Source: Argyresthia goedartella
Lineage: Eukaryota; Arthropoda; Insecta; Lepidoptera; Argyresthiidae
Assembly: GCA_949825045.1 (NCBI GenBank)
Contig: OX463810.1
Span: 39,938,201-40,002,200, forward strand
Length of the DNA: 64,000 nucleotides
Direction: 5' to 3'
In this document: positions 34,589-47,600 of the stretch, piece after piece
Layout of the letters: each line of letters starts with the position of its first letter
Numbering within the stretch: position 1 is the first letter of the stretch
Position numbers and translations under genes: made by a program
The notes under the pieces: model-generated
Told to the model about the DNA's origin: nothing
What the model saw: only the letters and a program-made list of their open reading frames with translations
Database searches by the model: none

Positions 34589-37500
34589 AATGGTACCACA
34601 CGAAGCTTTAAAATTCTTATGATGACACTTGCACTCTAAGCACTTGTAAGTAATTAAAAGAATGTTAATATGATTGTCATAGATGCTGTAATATCTCGGG
34701 ATAATTTTATTTGTTTCATGAACAAGTAGCATATTTATCTAAAGTGCGCAGTTCTAAAATAACTGTTAGAGTCCAACTTAGCTAGCGGTGTCTCGTTAGA
34801 AGACCAAATATTAAGTCAATTTTGTATATCATACCAATATAAATTTTTATTAAGTACATACATGTTAAGTAGGATGGGAGAGAGTGTTGAGTTGTATGTA
34901 ATGATAATGAATGTGCATTTGCTATGGAAAAGGATCACTTAACACAACTAGTAGTAGCCACAAACTGACCTAGCCCGGTTACAGAGTGGCGCTAGCGTCA
35001 ATGGTTTACGAATATCTTTTCATACTGGCGATTAGAAGTTTATGACTTTTTATCAAGAGTCAAGAACTGTTTGCTGATGTGATCTTGTAGCTTTTTCATG
35101 AGAATGTCGGTCAATAGAATAAAGCATGATCAAAGATAAGAGAAGACGTATCTAAATATTATCAAAAATTATATTTTGGTACAGCACTTTACCTACCATA
35201 GACTTACATCACAACATATTTTTAGAAATCATGGATAGATTTTCAAACGTTGTTTTGTGTTTCTAATAGACCCTGATATTTAACCTAATTCAATATGCTA
35301 TAGTATACTGCTTATATTTATACCCTCCTTTACATTAACAAGTCACTATTGCTTCTCTCACTACCTACTATAGCTGTAGCATTGTTGACTACCCTCTCGA
35401 TATCCTTTCACTGTAGCTGCCTTACTCACAGTGCCTAAATGTACCACGATTATAAACCATTTTGTACCAAATTTGTAAGATGTGTAAACTATAGCTTCTC
35501 ACATCCTGATAATAATGTTTCTAGTAATGTTGACTGGTAATGAGACCATAGCAAAGTCATTTTCGATTCGCTGATGCGACTAAGATTGTAAGTAGGTATT
35601 GTTAGTGGTATGTATTTGAGGTAAAGTTTTAAAGTATGAAGTCTGCGGTTCACATTGTAATAAGTTTTGTAATCAATTTTGCTATTCAATGGCTTTAAGA
35701 TTTCTTTTACACTACCCTTTATCCTCGGGACAAATCCTTGTTATGAGTAGATTGGTCTTTTTACAATGTAGAAGTCCAAATCTATTTTAAAGTGTTACAG
35801 TTAAACTGTTGTCAAAAGTAATTAAATGTGATTGTAACTGTAAAAATCGGATGTAAGGAGATATTTGGCAAAAATATATGTACGAGGATACTCAGCCGTA
35901 AGCACAAGTCTAGTCTCTCATTGACCAGACCAAGACAATTGCCAACTAATATTATACCATACAACATGATTGTAGCAATCTTGTAAATACCCGGAGAAAG
36001 CCTCCATCTTAACGATCGCGTATATGAGTATAACAATATCGCATAGGAGTACTATCAGATACTTGAAGGTTTCCTAACTCATGTTCAAAATGGATGTTAA
36101 CAGGGTCGGTTTGGCCCAGTTTACGTAGATCAATGAGAGATTAGCCTTACACCTGCCCTATAAATCATAGTAACCATTTAAGTAGTTATTAGTATCTGTA
36201 CAGGGATGTATCCAATTATTAAAAAGATGTTCATAAAGTCTGAACTACATATTTTCGCATTGTAAATTGATATACACGATTAGACTTAAAAACGAATTAA
36301 TATTTTAATACCGGAACGTAATTAATGTTGCCCCAAGTTTTGGGAAGATTTGATATAAATAGAAGATACACTTCAATGTTGGTGTAAAAATTGTTGTTGA
36401 TGTGATATTACTCGGAACCACTGTTGAATCCTTGAGTATATTATGTGTCCATAATTCAGTTAGGTATGCATTAGGCAGAGATATTCGTCTTACGGTCATT
36501 CGTTCCTAGCTTTTCTTTGATTTCGTTTAAATTTGCTCATTTCGAGTTTATTCAAACATCATTGTCTCCGTTCGAATAGTTGATATTCTATCATTTATTG
36601 TCAAGTTTTCTAGCCTGAGAGTATACTAAATTTTGCTGGCAGACATCAGGTCGAGTCGAGCCTACACTTACGTATGAGTATGTAGTTCTAACAGTTGATT
36701 AAATAAACATATGACTTTGAAAAGCAGTCCATCCATGTCCTTTTGAGCCTCCCGAAGTCAGTCCTCAGGCACTGAAGTCATCGTAAATGTTCTGAATCAT
36801 TGTGTAATTTACGAGATAGATAATTTATGCTGTATCAAGAAATATATAAACTTCGGAAAATAAAAACTAGCACGTAACGAATAAAGAAAAGTAATGTTGC
36901 TGTTATCTCTTGACTACCCAATGCACTGAAATCCTCTTATGCTTAAACCTAGTTTACAATAAGAGACAAAGTCTATGTAAATGATGAAGTGGTAATTTGC
37001 ACAAATAAAATTATATATAAAAGTATTTTCAACGGTAGGTATATAAGCTGGTCTTTGGGAGCATATTTCCGAGGTTGTGACCTTAGCAATCGGGAATGAG
37101 TGCAAGTTTAAATATAATAAAATAAATTATACAATCGTAACGATTATAGCATTGTATTCATTTTACAAACGCACAAGCCTTGCGCTTCTTGTAAAAAGGG
37201 TTTGCTTGGTTTGTTTTAGTAGATGTTTACCTATTTTGCGTATGTTTTTTTACCCTTTGTTTTGCTGTGTTCCAATAGCAAAAAGCTTTCTTTTTTCTGT
37301 TAACTTATTGTTAGGATGAGTATTTCTATGCATTTAAATAAAGTGTAGTCATAAGTATGGTATAACCGAGATCACAATTATTTTAGAAACGATTAATGCA
37401 GAATAACTATTTGCTATTGCGCTACAGCCAGGCGTGTACTGTACAATCCATATTACTTAGTAATGAATACATATCCCCTATTGAATACTCAATTCGATTA

Positions 37501-37917
37501 CTATATTTGTTTCTCTAACATCAGTTGTGCAATACATATGAAAAAGCTTAGGTAGGTTTAGGTATATTTTCGTTTGGATGTTTACAAAGAATGCGAAAAT
37601 GTTCATCTGTTGTACTTTATTGATATTTTTTCTGATAATAATGCGAGAGGTGTTGTAGTCGTTTGTCTGGCGGGTACCTCTCGGGGATTTAAGTCATAGT
37701 GTATAGTTATTTTCTAAGGTAAGGCCGGGCCAAATAATGCATTATTAAAGGTCGATCGGCACCTTTTTTCGTACATCGCAGCAGTCACCAAACTGCCCGA
37801 GTGTACTCGTAGGATCATTGTACGATAACATGCATCTCAGTGGTGAATGAAAATATTAATGTTTACCGACAGTGTTAGAAAATTGTTATAAATTATTTTG
37901 ATGACTGTTCGAAGGAT

Positions 37918-37923
37918 AATAAA
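37918..37923 (+). terminator. Candidate distal Mef2 polyadenylation signal
   Basis: AATAAA on the + strand, the last such signal before the Ir21a 3' end. Other AATAAA sites upstream (from 33689) may be used instead. Confidence 0.35.
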
Positions 37924-37947
37924 GAGTTGGATGTCATTTGCTATGGT

Positions 37948-37953
37948 TTTATT
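37948..37953 (-). terminator. Candidate Ir21a polyadenylation signal
   Basis: AATAAA on the - strand, 107 bp downstream of the Ir21a stop codon. It faces the + strand signal at 37918 with 24 bp between them. Confidence 0.5.
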
Positions 37954-38060
37954 TCTATATAGGTCTATATAGGTTCTGGTTCCTTTTTCTCTAGTACCGA
38001 TCAACAGACTAACATCCGTATTTACTTCGGATTACTTCTACTTATTTAAAAATACGGCTG

Positions 38061-38630
38061 TTAATGGCTAGTTGAGGCGATATGATCACCAAATACTCCT
38101 TTAGACACCACACTCTCTCTTTTAGCACCTAAGCCACCTTCAGAATGAATTCGCCGTCTCTGTTGATCTCTATCAAATATCTCCTGAACCTCTCGGTCCA
38201 AATCGACCGAACTGGACCTCCTACATTCCCACTGCTCCATATTCAAGTTATTGTGGACCGTGATGCTTTCATTTGTAACATGGATAATCTCACCATCAAG
38301 GGTTTCCTTGGACTCAGCACTAAAAGGTCTTTGACTGTGATTCAAATGGATAAAACTGTCGTCTCTTTCAGGTATAATTTTGACTTCTGAATCGAATTTT
38401 GGTGTTGTCATCAAGTTATCTCTTGAATTTGCGCTGGATATAGAAACTGGTTCTTTATTCTTCTTTCTCCTTATGCGACATTTTCTGGTGCAGCCTCCCA
38501 TCCACTCCGACATGAGAGCTGCGGCAGCTAGGAGGAATCCTGCGCCTAGCAGTAGGAACATACCCTGTGTATCTTCAAGGGTTAACCCTTTCTCTTCGGC
38601 TGATTGTATTTTGAGGCTGCCTGATCCTGC
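38061..38630 (-). CDS. Ir21a: Ir21a exon 9 (residues 658-846, stop)
   Basis: Starts at acceptor TTTTACAG and encodes 'AGSGSLKIQSAEEKGLTLED', TM3 'GMFLLLGAGFLLAAAALMSE', then 'GGCTRKCR' and a long charged, Ser-rich cytoplasmic tail. Confidence 0.93.
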   Translation of the reverse strand, partial: AGSGSLKIQSAEEKGLTLEDTQGMFLLLGAGFLLAAAALMSEWMGGCTRKCRIRRKKNKEPVSISSANSRDNLMTTPKFDSEVKIIPERDDSFIHLNHSQRPFSAESKETLDGEIIHVTNESITVHNNLNMEQWECRRSSSVDLDREVQEIFDRDQQRRRIHSEGGLGAKRESVVSKGVFGDHIASTSH

Positions 38631-41600
38631 CTGTAAAATATTTGTTTTTCTCAATGTGGTACTGGATAACTTAACGTAACATAACAGCTTAAAAGAAAAA
38701 TATCAACCTGCTAAAAATCTTAGGGAAACCTTCATATCTCATAGCTGCGGGCGGCGATGGGCTAGCACTGTCACGCAAAAGACGACAGTGCTGACAGATT
38801 GACGGGCACAGTTTAAATTGTAATTTGACGTCTACAGCTCATCGTCACTCCATATTTTCTTACCGCCAACAACTGCCCCCCTACGCCCCTCTGAATCGCC
38901 CACCGCACCTCATCAGTAATCTTATCCAACAGTCCACTTTGAATCATCCGTCGCAGGTCGCTACTCAACTTGGCAGTGTAGAGCGACTGATTCGGGAAAC
39001 CCATGGATACTCCGAATGGTACGAAGCATTCGTCGGAGATGTGGAGCTGTTCCCGCTTTCTGTTAGGAACATACAACAAGATGTTTAACGTCTCGCCTCC
39101 CCGCGGAGCGGAAAGCTTCAGATTGACGGCCACGTTTGCATGATAAGATTATAAACATATATCTATGGGTATACATACAGGTTAGCATGGCAAAAGCAGT
39201 CATTGACACGACTTTCATACATGGCAACCGTGGTAACGACAAGTAATCGACAGTAATTTCGACGTTGCTCGCAATAAGTGTGTATCGCGAACCCAATCAC
39301 GAGAGTACAGGTGGTAAACAGGCGTCAATGCTATTACTATTACCATGCTAACCCGAAAATACTATAGTAATACTCAAGAATTGGTTAAGAGCATCGGTGA
39401 ATCAGAAGAGCTCAAGATATACGGATCGGTAGAGTATCGGGATCGTCGTTTGTATTGCCGAGATTCTCAGGCGTTTCTACATATGCGTTTTTATACCTTT
39501 CCGTCTAAGACTTCATAATTCATAAAGTTCGCTTGACATTGGCGAAATTAACCTAAGTTGTTAAACCGCTATTAATTCATTATTTGACTACGTATTGTAA
39601 AAAAAACATAGCAGCCCATCTTACTTAGTGTTCATAGTGAAGTTCGCCTGAACAATGTATTCGAGTTCCGCCTGTGAGCCGAGGAAGGCGTATGGCCAGA
39701 AGAAGGCCTTGGTGGTGTTTCTGATGCCGGCGGCCACGTCGGGAACAAACTCCATCTTCTTGAGCAGCTTGTTGGTTCGTAGATCTGAGGTGTTAACGAA
39801 CCAGCGCTCCCAGCCGCCACGATCTGGATATTTAAAAGCAAAGCTCACCTCTCTCTCTGTCACCCCACCTTACCTTATGCGAGAATGATAGGTCACAGCT
39901 TGCTCAAAGCCAAATATATTGGTGCGGTCTGTACACACCTAAAACCTATAGCATAGTTATAGATATTTAAAGGTGTTTGTTCAATTTCAGGTACAATACG
40001 ATTAAAATCACTTAACGATTCGGCCAACCTCGGAAATTGTCGTGAATCCCTCATCTCTCACAAAGAGTTATCAATTTACAGATATGACCTTTGATTATAT
40101 TACTCGCTGTCTTATTGAATACAATACAAGAACGATATGAGCAACGAAAACTCCTTTGTAGCTTAAAACTAACACAACCTTTATATTGAAAAAGAAAAAT
40201 AATTGACTATTTTGACAGTCTGCCTTCTTAGTGTCAATAAAAACAGTGTGACGTATATGATACATTTATGTTTATGAACGCTAATTTCAGTCGTGAAAAT
40301 ATTCGATTCTATCAAATTTTATCAAAATTAACTTACAATAGCTATGTTTCAACGAATTAAAAGCGTGGTAAAAAAATTGTTACACAAACTCGTGAAATTG
40401 TAAATAATGTATATAACTATTTATAGAAAAGAAGCTAATTTATTTCAAAAAGAAGAAAGTATATATCATCAAAAAAAATTGGACAGGGTTTGTGAAGCAA
40501 CCGGAGTTTCGAAAAGCAGCGTGTTAAAAAATTTGAAGGAAAACGACAAGCTCTTAGATCAGTCACCTAAAGATCAACAATCCAAAGAAGTGCCCGGCAA
40601 AAAATATCGTTTAAAAATTGATGATTTTGATTATTGCGTGGAACGACGAATGATATATAACTTTCATGAAAGATTTAAAGACGTTGCGATCACTACACAA
40701 AAAACTAAAAGAGGAAATAGGATTAAAAGGCTCAATTTCATCTCTGCAAAATATAATCCGAGACATGGGATTCAGATTTATAAAAACCGACAATAACAGG
40801 AGCATTTTGATGGAAAAACATGACTCCCATATTAAAATAATAAAATATTTGAGAGAAATCCGACAATTAAGGGCAACTGGTAAAAATATTGTTTATACTC
40901 ATATATTCATACAACGCCCACTAAAGCCAAAAGCTGGACGGACGCAGCCAATAAAAATCCGAAGCAACCTATATAAAAGGGTCAAAGATTTATTATTGTT
41001 CACGCAGGTAATGAAAAAGGCTTTGTACCTGGAGCTCTTTTACTAGATCAGTCCGCGGATCCCGATGGCGATTACCACAAGCAAATGAATGCTGAGAAGT
41101 ATTAGAAGTGGTTAAGAACACAACTAATGCCTAATTTACCCGATAATAGCGTTGTTGTTATAGATAACGCTTCTTACCATAACAAATTTGCTGAAAGGCC
41201 ACCTAATAGCAATACTCGAAAGGCGAACCTGATCGAGTGGTTAACAAGACATGATATTCCTTTTACACCTGATAACAAAAAACCGGAACTGTATAGCGTA
41301 ATACAACGCCACAAAGAACACTTCAGCGTTGTTCGAGTGGATTAAGTTTTGGCTGAAAATGGACATACAGCAATACCACTGCCTCCATATCGCCCAGACT
41401 TTAATCCCATAGAAAATATATGGGCACAGTTAAAAGGCTATGTCGTCTCCAAAAATGTCGAAATGAATAAAACGTCAGTGAAAAAACTGCTTATGGAAAA
41501 AAATTAAATGTTAGCACCCGAAGAATGGACGAAAGTCTGTAATCATGCAATAAAGTGTGTAGATGAAGAAATTAACTTAACAGAGAAGAGAAATTATATG

Positions 41601-44600
41601 TGTTTAGCGAGCGTTTTATAATTAATGTAAATAATTCAGATAGTGATAGTGAGGAGGAGGAGGAGGAGGAGGTTCTCAATTCGACGTGAATGTTTTTTGT
41701 ATGTATGTTATAAGATTTCTAGAAGACACGTGAACCGATTTCCAAAATTCTTTTTGTATTTGATAGGGTACCCTTCCGAGATGGTCCCATGTATAGATGT
41801 TATTAATGTTCAAATTCATGTCGCTTCTGCATAATAAATTTCTTAGGTCTACCTGTTATTAATGTCATCTTGGCAGGTGCTATACATTGCGTTTATGATA
41901 CTTCAAATTGAATGCTACCTAAAAGAAATCGCGATAATGTATTTCGTGTCATTTCCGTCTCCGGATTTAGGCGATGATATCCGAGAAAAGCCGAATCTTT
42001 AACTGATTTTAATCGTATTGTACATCTATGTAATCACCGACGAAGGAGTTTCTTGAAAATTGCTTAAATCTGTGGTTGAAGCTGGCTAGCGGCAACAACG
42101 TTTTTCAGATAGAATGTGAGTAAGCACTATTCTCGGGCTAACTTTGACAACTCCATACAAATTTATATGGAGTTGACAGTCTATTCGAGGATATAATGCT
42201 AACTCGCTTTGTCGTGCCTCAGAGGTGAGCCAGAAGGTTAACATGTGTTGCCGCTTCGCGTAGAGCCTGAGTTTGAGCCGAAATCGGTGAAACTTGAATA
42301 GCTTAGCTTCAATTTACTCTTTTAGTATCTGGATTTCAGTTCTGTATATATATGTATATTATTTCAATTATTTTACCCAAAGTTCCAATTCTGAAGAATC
42401 CTTTCAGGAGTTCTTCAATGGTATCAACTGTTTCAGGAAATACCGGTAACGTCACGAAAGCGATAATAGAACCGGTGTAGCAACTTGTTATAATTATCGT
42501 GAAAATCCAGTACCATCCTGTAAAAACACATTCAAAAACTGTAATATTTTATCTTGGTGATGAGGTGGGACGCTCGCTGAGCCACAGGCGGGTGATCTTT
42601 CCTCTATTGTGACTGTTTCACCCACACTAACCCAATATTTTATCTTGGTTAGGTACGTAAGATTTATTAATTCATCACTGCCGCCGCTTTTCCTGTTACA
42701 GTTCAATCAAAGAGGAGAAGTAAATGCTAGGATTATATACTAGGGCAATCGACTCCCTAGATACCATTCCTTGGTTTAATCAAACATTAGGTAAGTTCTA
42801 TCGCCGAAAAACCTTTAATAATTTATTTAAGTATTTGAAAAAATATTGCCAACGTCAATGAAGATAATTTTACCAATGAGCAGTCTAGTCGTAACCTTCG
42901 TAGTCTTACTCCAAGAGTTCTTTCCAGCAAACGTAAAGCAGTTCGTGAAAGTCCCGAAGACATACCAAAACATATTCTCCACTTCACCTCCGTCGTGAAT
43001 TAAGTGCCGTAAAGTATGCTTGTCGGAAAATGCCAGCGGGAATATACCGATCAAGTATGTGAATGTCAGTGCCACCCAGACATGCCAATGGAAAGGTCCC
43101 AAAATGGCTCGGTACCTGAAAAGATTTCAAGAGATTATCTTCAATTTTTATTTCAGCTGTACCCTAAATATAGGTTTGACACAGTACTCCAGATCAGACC
43201 CTACCACGAAACTGTCATATGCAGTGGATAGATTGACAATCTAAACCAGGCTATTTCAATTTATTGTTCATAAGAACTGCAGGAGGGCTGCATGAGGAAA
43301 TTCCTACGTAGTGGCAAAATTGAGAGAACTATCAAATACTGTCATGTCCTGAACCAAATTTCACCACATATCTATGATATTCGACCATCCACCAAACAAT
43401 CCGTTCTACGAGTAAGATTCGGCTCAAGTCGATCAGCAAAATTACCTGGGTAGTGCCGTCGACATGAGCGTGATGAACACAGCGCAGTCTTGGGAGTGAG
43501 AGTACGACATATCCATCAGCACAGTCCGGTCTATTGTCATGTACATGCCTCCGATGCCGATGTCGGCACGATCCATCATTATCTCCTTGGCGACTGCATC
43601 TCCTGGGCTAAAGAGACACTAATAGCTATAAAGGTTGTGACAGAAAAGTGTAGTCATGTTGTAAGGGTTAGTTAGGGATATCATTCTGAACAACTTTTAT
43701 TATGAAACCGATCTGCTCCCATATTCAGTAGCAAACACTACAGACAAATCCTACACATTTACAAAATTGACGTTTACTGTATTGGAAAACTGACATATTT
43801 TCACAGTTTTCGGTCGGTTTGAGTTACTGAACAAGTTACATACTGCTGATCTGCTCGACCCAAAGTATATGGAGATATAAAATATCAAGTTGCACTGTCA
43901 TTATCGGTTTCATAATGGAAGTTGTTCTTGAAAGTTACCTCTTTATTTTGACTAAGCACCCCCTAACCTCATGACTTGGATATTGCATGAGAAACATGCA
44001 CAAAACTAACTCTGAATATATTTTGCTTAACTTCATACAAGTGTTTGTATGAAGTTAAAATACATAATAATAAACGGTCAAGTGCAAGTTTGACCTGCGC
44101 ACGAAGGGTTCTGTACCATTGCACAATTGTTTCCAAGTTTCTTGCATGGAGAATAGGTATTTTTAATTTTCCTGTGTGTAAGATAGCAAAATGTTGTTTA
44201 CAAAGTTATTGTTGCGGCCACCTGCATACTCCATATATGTAACCAGAAGTTAGTAATGAAAAAAAAAACCCCCCATTGAAACCATACATTCTATATTTTT
44301 CCTGTAATGTTTAAGTACAGATTTAAAAATTTTAGGATCAGTAGTTTTAAAGATAAGGACGGACTAGTCTTTTTTTGCTTATTTTCTTATGTTTTTTAAA
44401 ATGAACTTTACAGGTTTATGAAAAAAATAATTTGAGGTGCTTGACACAAGCCCTTTGATTAGGTATTTTAGGTAGGCTTTTTGATTTGATTTCAGATTTG
44501 CCCTCCAATGGTGCCCTCCCCCTTCTCCCGTATTGAAACCATACATTTTCCTGCAATATTGCAGTAAATTACCTATTTTTCAAAATTTTAGGATAGTGGT

Positions 44601-47600
44601 TTTGAATATATTGGTGGGGGGAATGGTCTTTTATTGTCTTTTTTTTAAATATTTTAACCTAAGTATTTTCAAGTTATGAAAAAAAAAACTCGAAACGATC
44701 CCTTTCCTTTGATATGTTACACGACACAGTTTGAGAAAGTTTTTTTTTATTTCTGGTCTGCCCCCCAAAATAAATTCAAAAGTCAAAGTACTTTATTACT
44801 GTAGATATTTACATATACTTAGCAAACGTAATTTTTTGTCTCTTCTCTATATTAGACCACTGTGGGAGAAGAAGAAGACCACAGATTGATTTTTAGATCT
44901 CTTTTAAAAATAGGTTGTGCTTAACTATTACAAATATGAAAAATTTAATTATTATGATTAATATGCAGGAATAAATAATTACAAAATTATTAACAGAAAG
45001 TCTGTGTTGAGCTAGATTAACCACATACAGTCCTGTCATTTAAGTAATCTTGAACATTGTAATATCCCTCTTTCGACAAAGTTAACATTACAGCTATCGC
45101 TAAGTTTGGAAAATGTTGTAAGGTTCTTGCGTACATACATTATATTTTCGAAAATAAATTGACTAGCTACAGTTAGTATGTCGCAATTTCTTTAAAAAGC
45201 TCTCTTAAGGAGTCTGTTCGTTTTAAATCATAAATTGCTCGAATAGCTCTATTCTGTAAAATAAAAATAGTTTGAATATCCGCTGCTTTCCCCCACAATA
45301 AGATACCATAGGACATGACACTATGAAAGTAACTAAAATATACTAGCCTAGATGTACCCACATCCGTGCTTTGTCTGATATTCCTAACAGCGTAAGCCGC
45401 AGAACTTAATTTACCAGCTAATTTATCTTTTTTTTTATTTTTATTTTTTTTATTTATTATAAACAAGAAAAAGAACAATTTACAGTCTGTAGGACCCACA
45501 GAAACCATGTAGGTTTGTTCGTGGATCCGTGCTTACGCTAACTTAAATATTTGATATGAGTAAGTAGTACATAAATATTATTACACTAACTATTACAAAA
45601 CTAAATAACACATGAACTATTTAAAAGTAAGAGCAGGGTTAGGGAGGGACTAGGGAGGAAAAGTAAATTTTAAGTCTATAATTAATATTTTTTGGTGAAA
45701 GTGAATTAATAACATCTGTGGGTAGACTATTTAATCGCGGAGTCATGCAGGCGCGCGTCCAAGTGCCGTAGAAGTTGTTTGCGCGTGTGGTGGTTATTTT
45801 ACCTTGAATCATACGGCGTGTGGCTATGGGGTGTTTTACTTTTTGCTGAAAGCATTTGTCGAAGAAATCCTCTTTAAGTAAAAGATACTGTAGTTTGGTG
45901 TGAATAGGTAGTGTCTTACAATATGTGAAAAGTTTATACTCAATTCCAGAGTATTCGTGCCTGATGTTTTGTGGTACAATTAATTTAAGGAGTTTGGTTT
46001 GTAGGGATTGTATTGGATCCAAGTAAGTTCTGTGAGTGCGTCCATAGCTTGAGAGGCCATACGATACTATGGAGTCGAAGAGTGCATGATATAGCATTAA
46101 TCTTGTTTTAAATGGAATGCGGTTTCTAATTATATAAAAGGAAGCAATGAGTGCCCTAAGCTTGCCAGATACCCGTCTGTGGGGACCCCAATTGAATTTT
46201 GCATCAATCACGAGGCCTAAGTAAGTGTGTTTGTCAACTATTTCTATTGGAGGGCATTGGCAATTATTTTTATTGTGCATACAATCATGTGTACGCGCAA
46301 TCAGCTCTGTTGGATGAGTACCTTTCAAATATGGCGATTTAATGTGAATCAATTTTGTCTTTTGCGCATTAAGGGCCAGGCCCACATCGTGGCACCACTG
46401 ACACAGGTTATCAAAGTCGTACTGTAGGCCTTGCAGTGCAAGGTCTATATTATTATCTGCTATAATCAGACATGTGTCGTCTGCAAACTGGTACGGGGTG
46501 CTGAAGGATAGTACATTTACCATATCATTAACATAGGTAATGAAGTGAAGAGGCCCTAGAACCGATCCTTGGGCCGTGCCTTGGGTTACTGGTATGATAC
46601 TGCCAGTGCTTTCTCCAACTTTGACACAGTATTACCTATTCCTCAGGTAATCAGCACACCACGCTTGTAACGGACCTCTGATTCCACAGTTTGCGAGTTT
46701 GTTTGTAAGTAGATTGTGATCCAATGTATCAAATGCGCGGGAAAAATCAATGAATAAGGCTAAGACCTGTTTTTTTTCGTTAAGCGAGTTGTTTATGTGA
46801 TCTGTGAATTTGGATAGAAGCGATGTCGTACTTTTATTTGGCTGGAATCCGAATTGGTGATTGTTTATAATATTTTTAGATTGATAAAATGAATGCATCT
46901 GCTCACAAACAAACTTCTCGACTATTTTGTCTATTGACGATAATAAGGTGATAGGACGGTAATTTGAGGCACAGTCTCGTTTTCCTTTTTTAAATATTGG
47001 CCTAACGCAACCTATTTTAAGATCATCAGGGTATTTACCCGTATGTATGCTGGTATTAATAAGATGCGCTATTGTACCTGCTATTTTCTCACTAATGGCT
47101 TTAATGTCTAGAACCCTAATTTTATCCAGGCCTGATGCTTTTCTGCCATTTAAATCACATATAAGTTTATGGATTTTTCGTGGCGTGGCTTTTCGGAAGC
47201 GCATACTGACATTCGCTACAGTGTTGAATCTGGTTTCATCAAGAATGTTTATTTTGCACTGAGGGCTGATCTTTTTCACGGATTCATCAAATTCTGCAGC
47301 AAATCGATTGGCTATTTCAGTATGTGAGATGTTTAGAGGACTGAACGCATCTATTATTGCATCATCGATATTCTTACAAGTTCTACCGCATATTGAATTG
47401 ATTATTCTCCATAGATTTCTAGGATTGGTATAATTATCTTTGATTTTATTTTGATAGTATAGGTTTCTGTCAAATTCAATGATTTTGTTAGTTTTATTTC
47501 GAATTTTATTATATTGCAGTCTAAGGTCGTGATTTGTTGGGTTTTTTCTCCAGAGACCAAAGAGAATATCTCTTTTTTCACTCAGGTTTAGGATATTTTT

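Larger units (their letters stand above)
33251..38060 (+). other. Interval between convergent Mef2 and Ir21a; probable long Mef2 3' UTR
   Basis: 4.8 kb with no coding content and, except for one MITE at 34305-34588, no recognised transposon, in contrast to all neighbours. AATAAA on the + strand occurs at 33689, 34518, near 36703, 36880 and 37336, and at 37918. How far the Mef2 transcript goes cannot be read from sequence. Confidence 0.5.

Noticed and set aside
38813..39133. Separate 106-residue gene
   Set aside because: It is Ir21a exon 8 read through its acceptor and donor.
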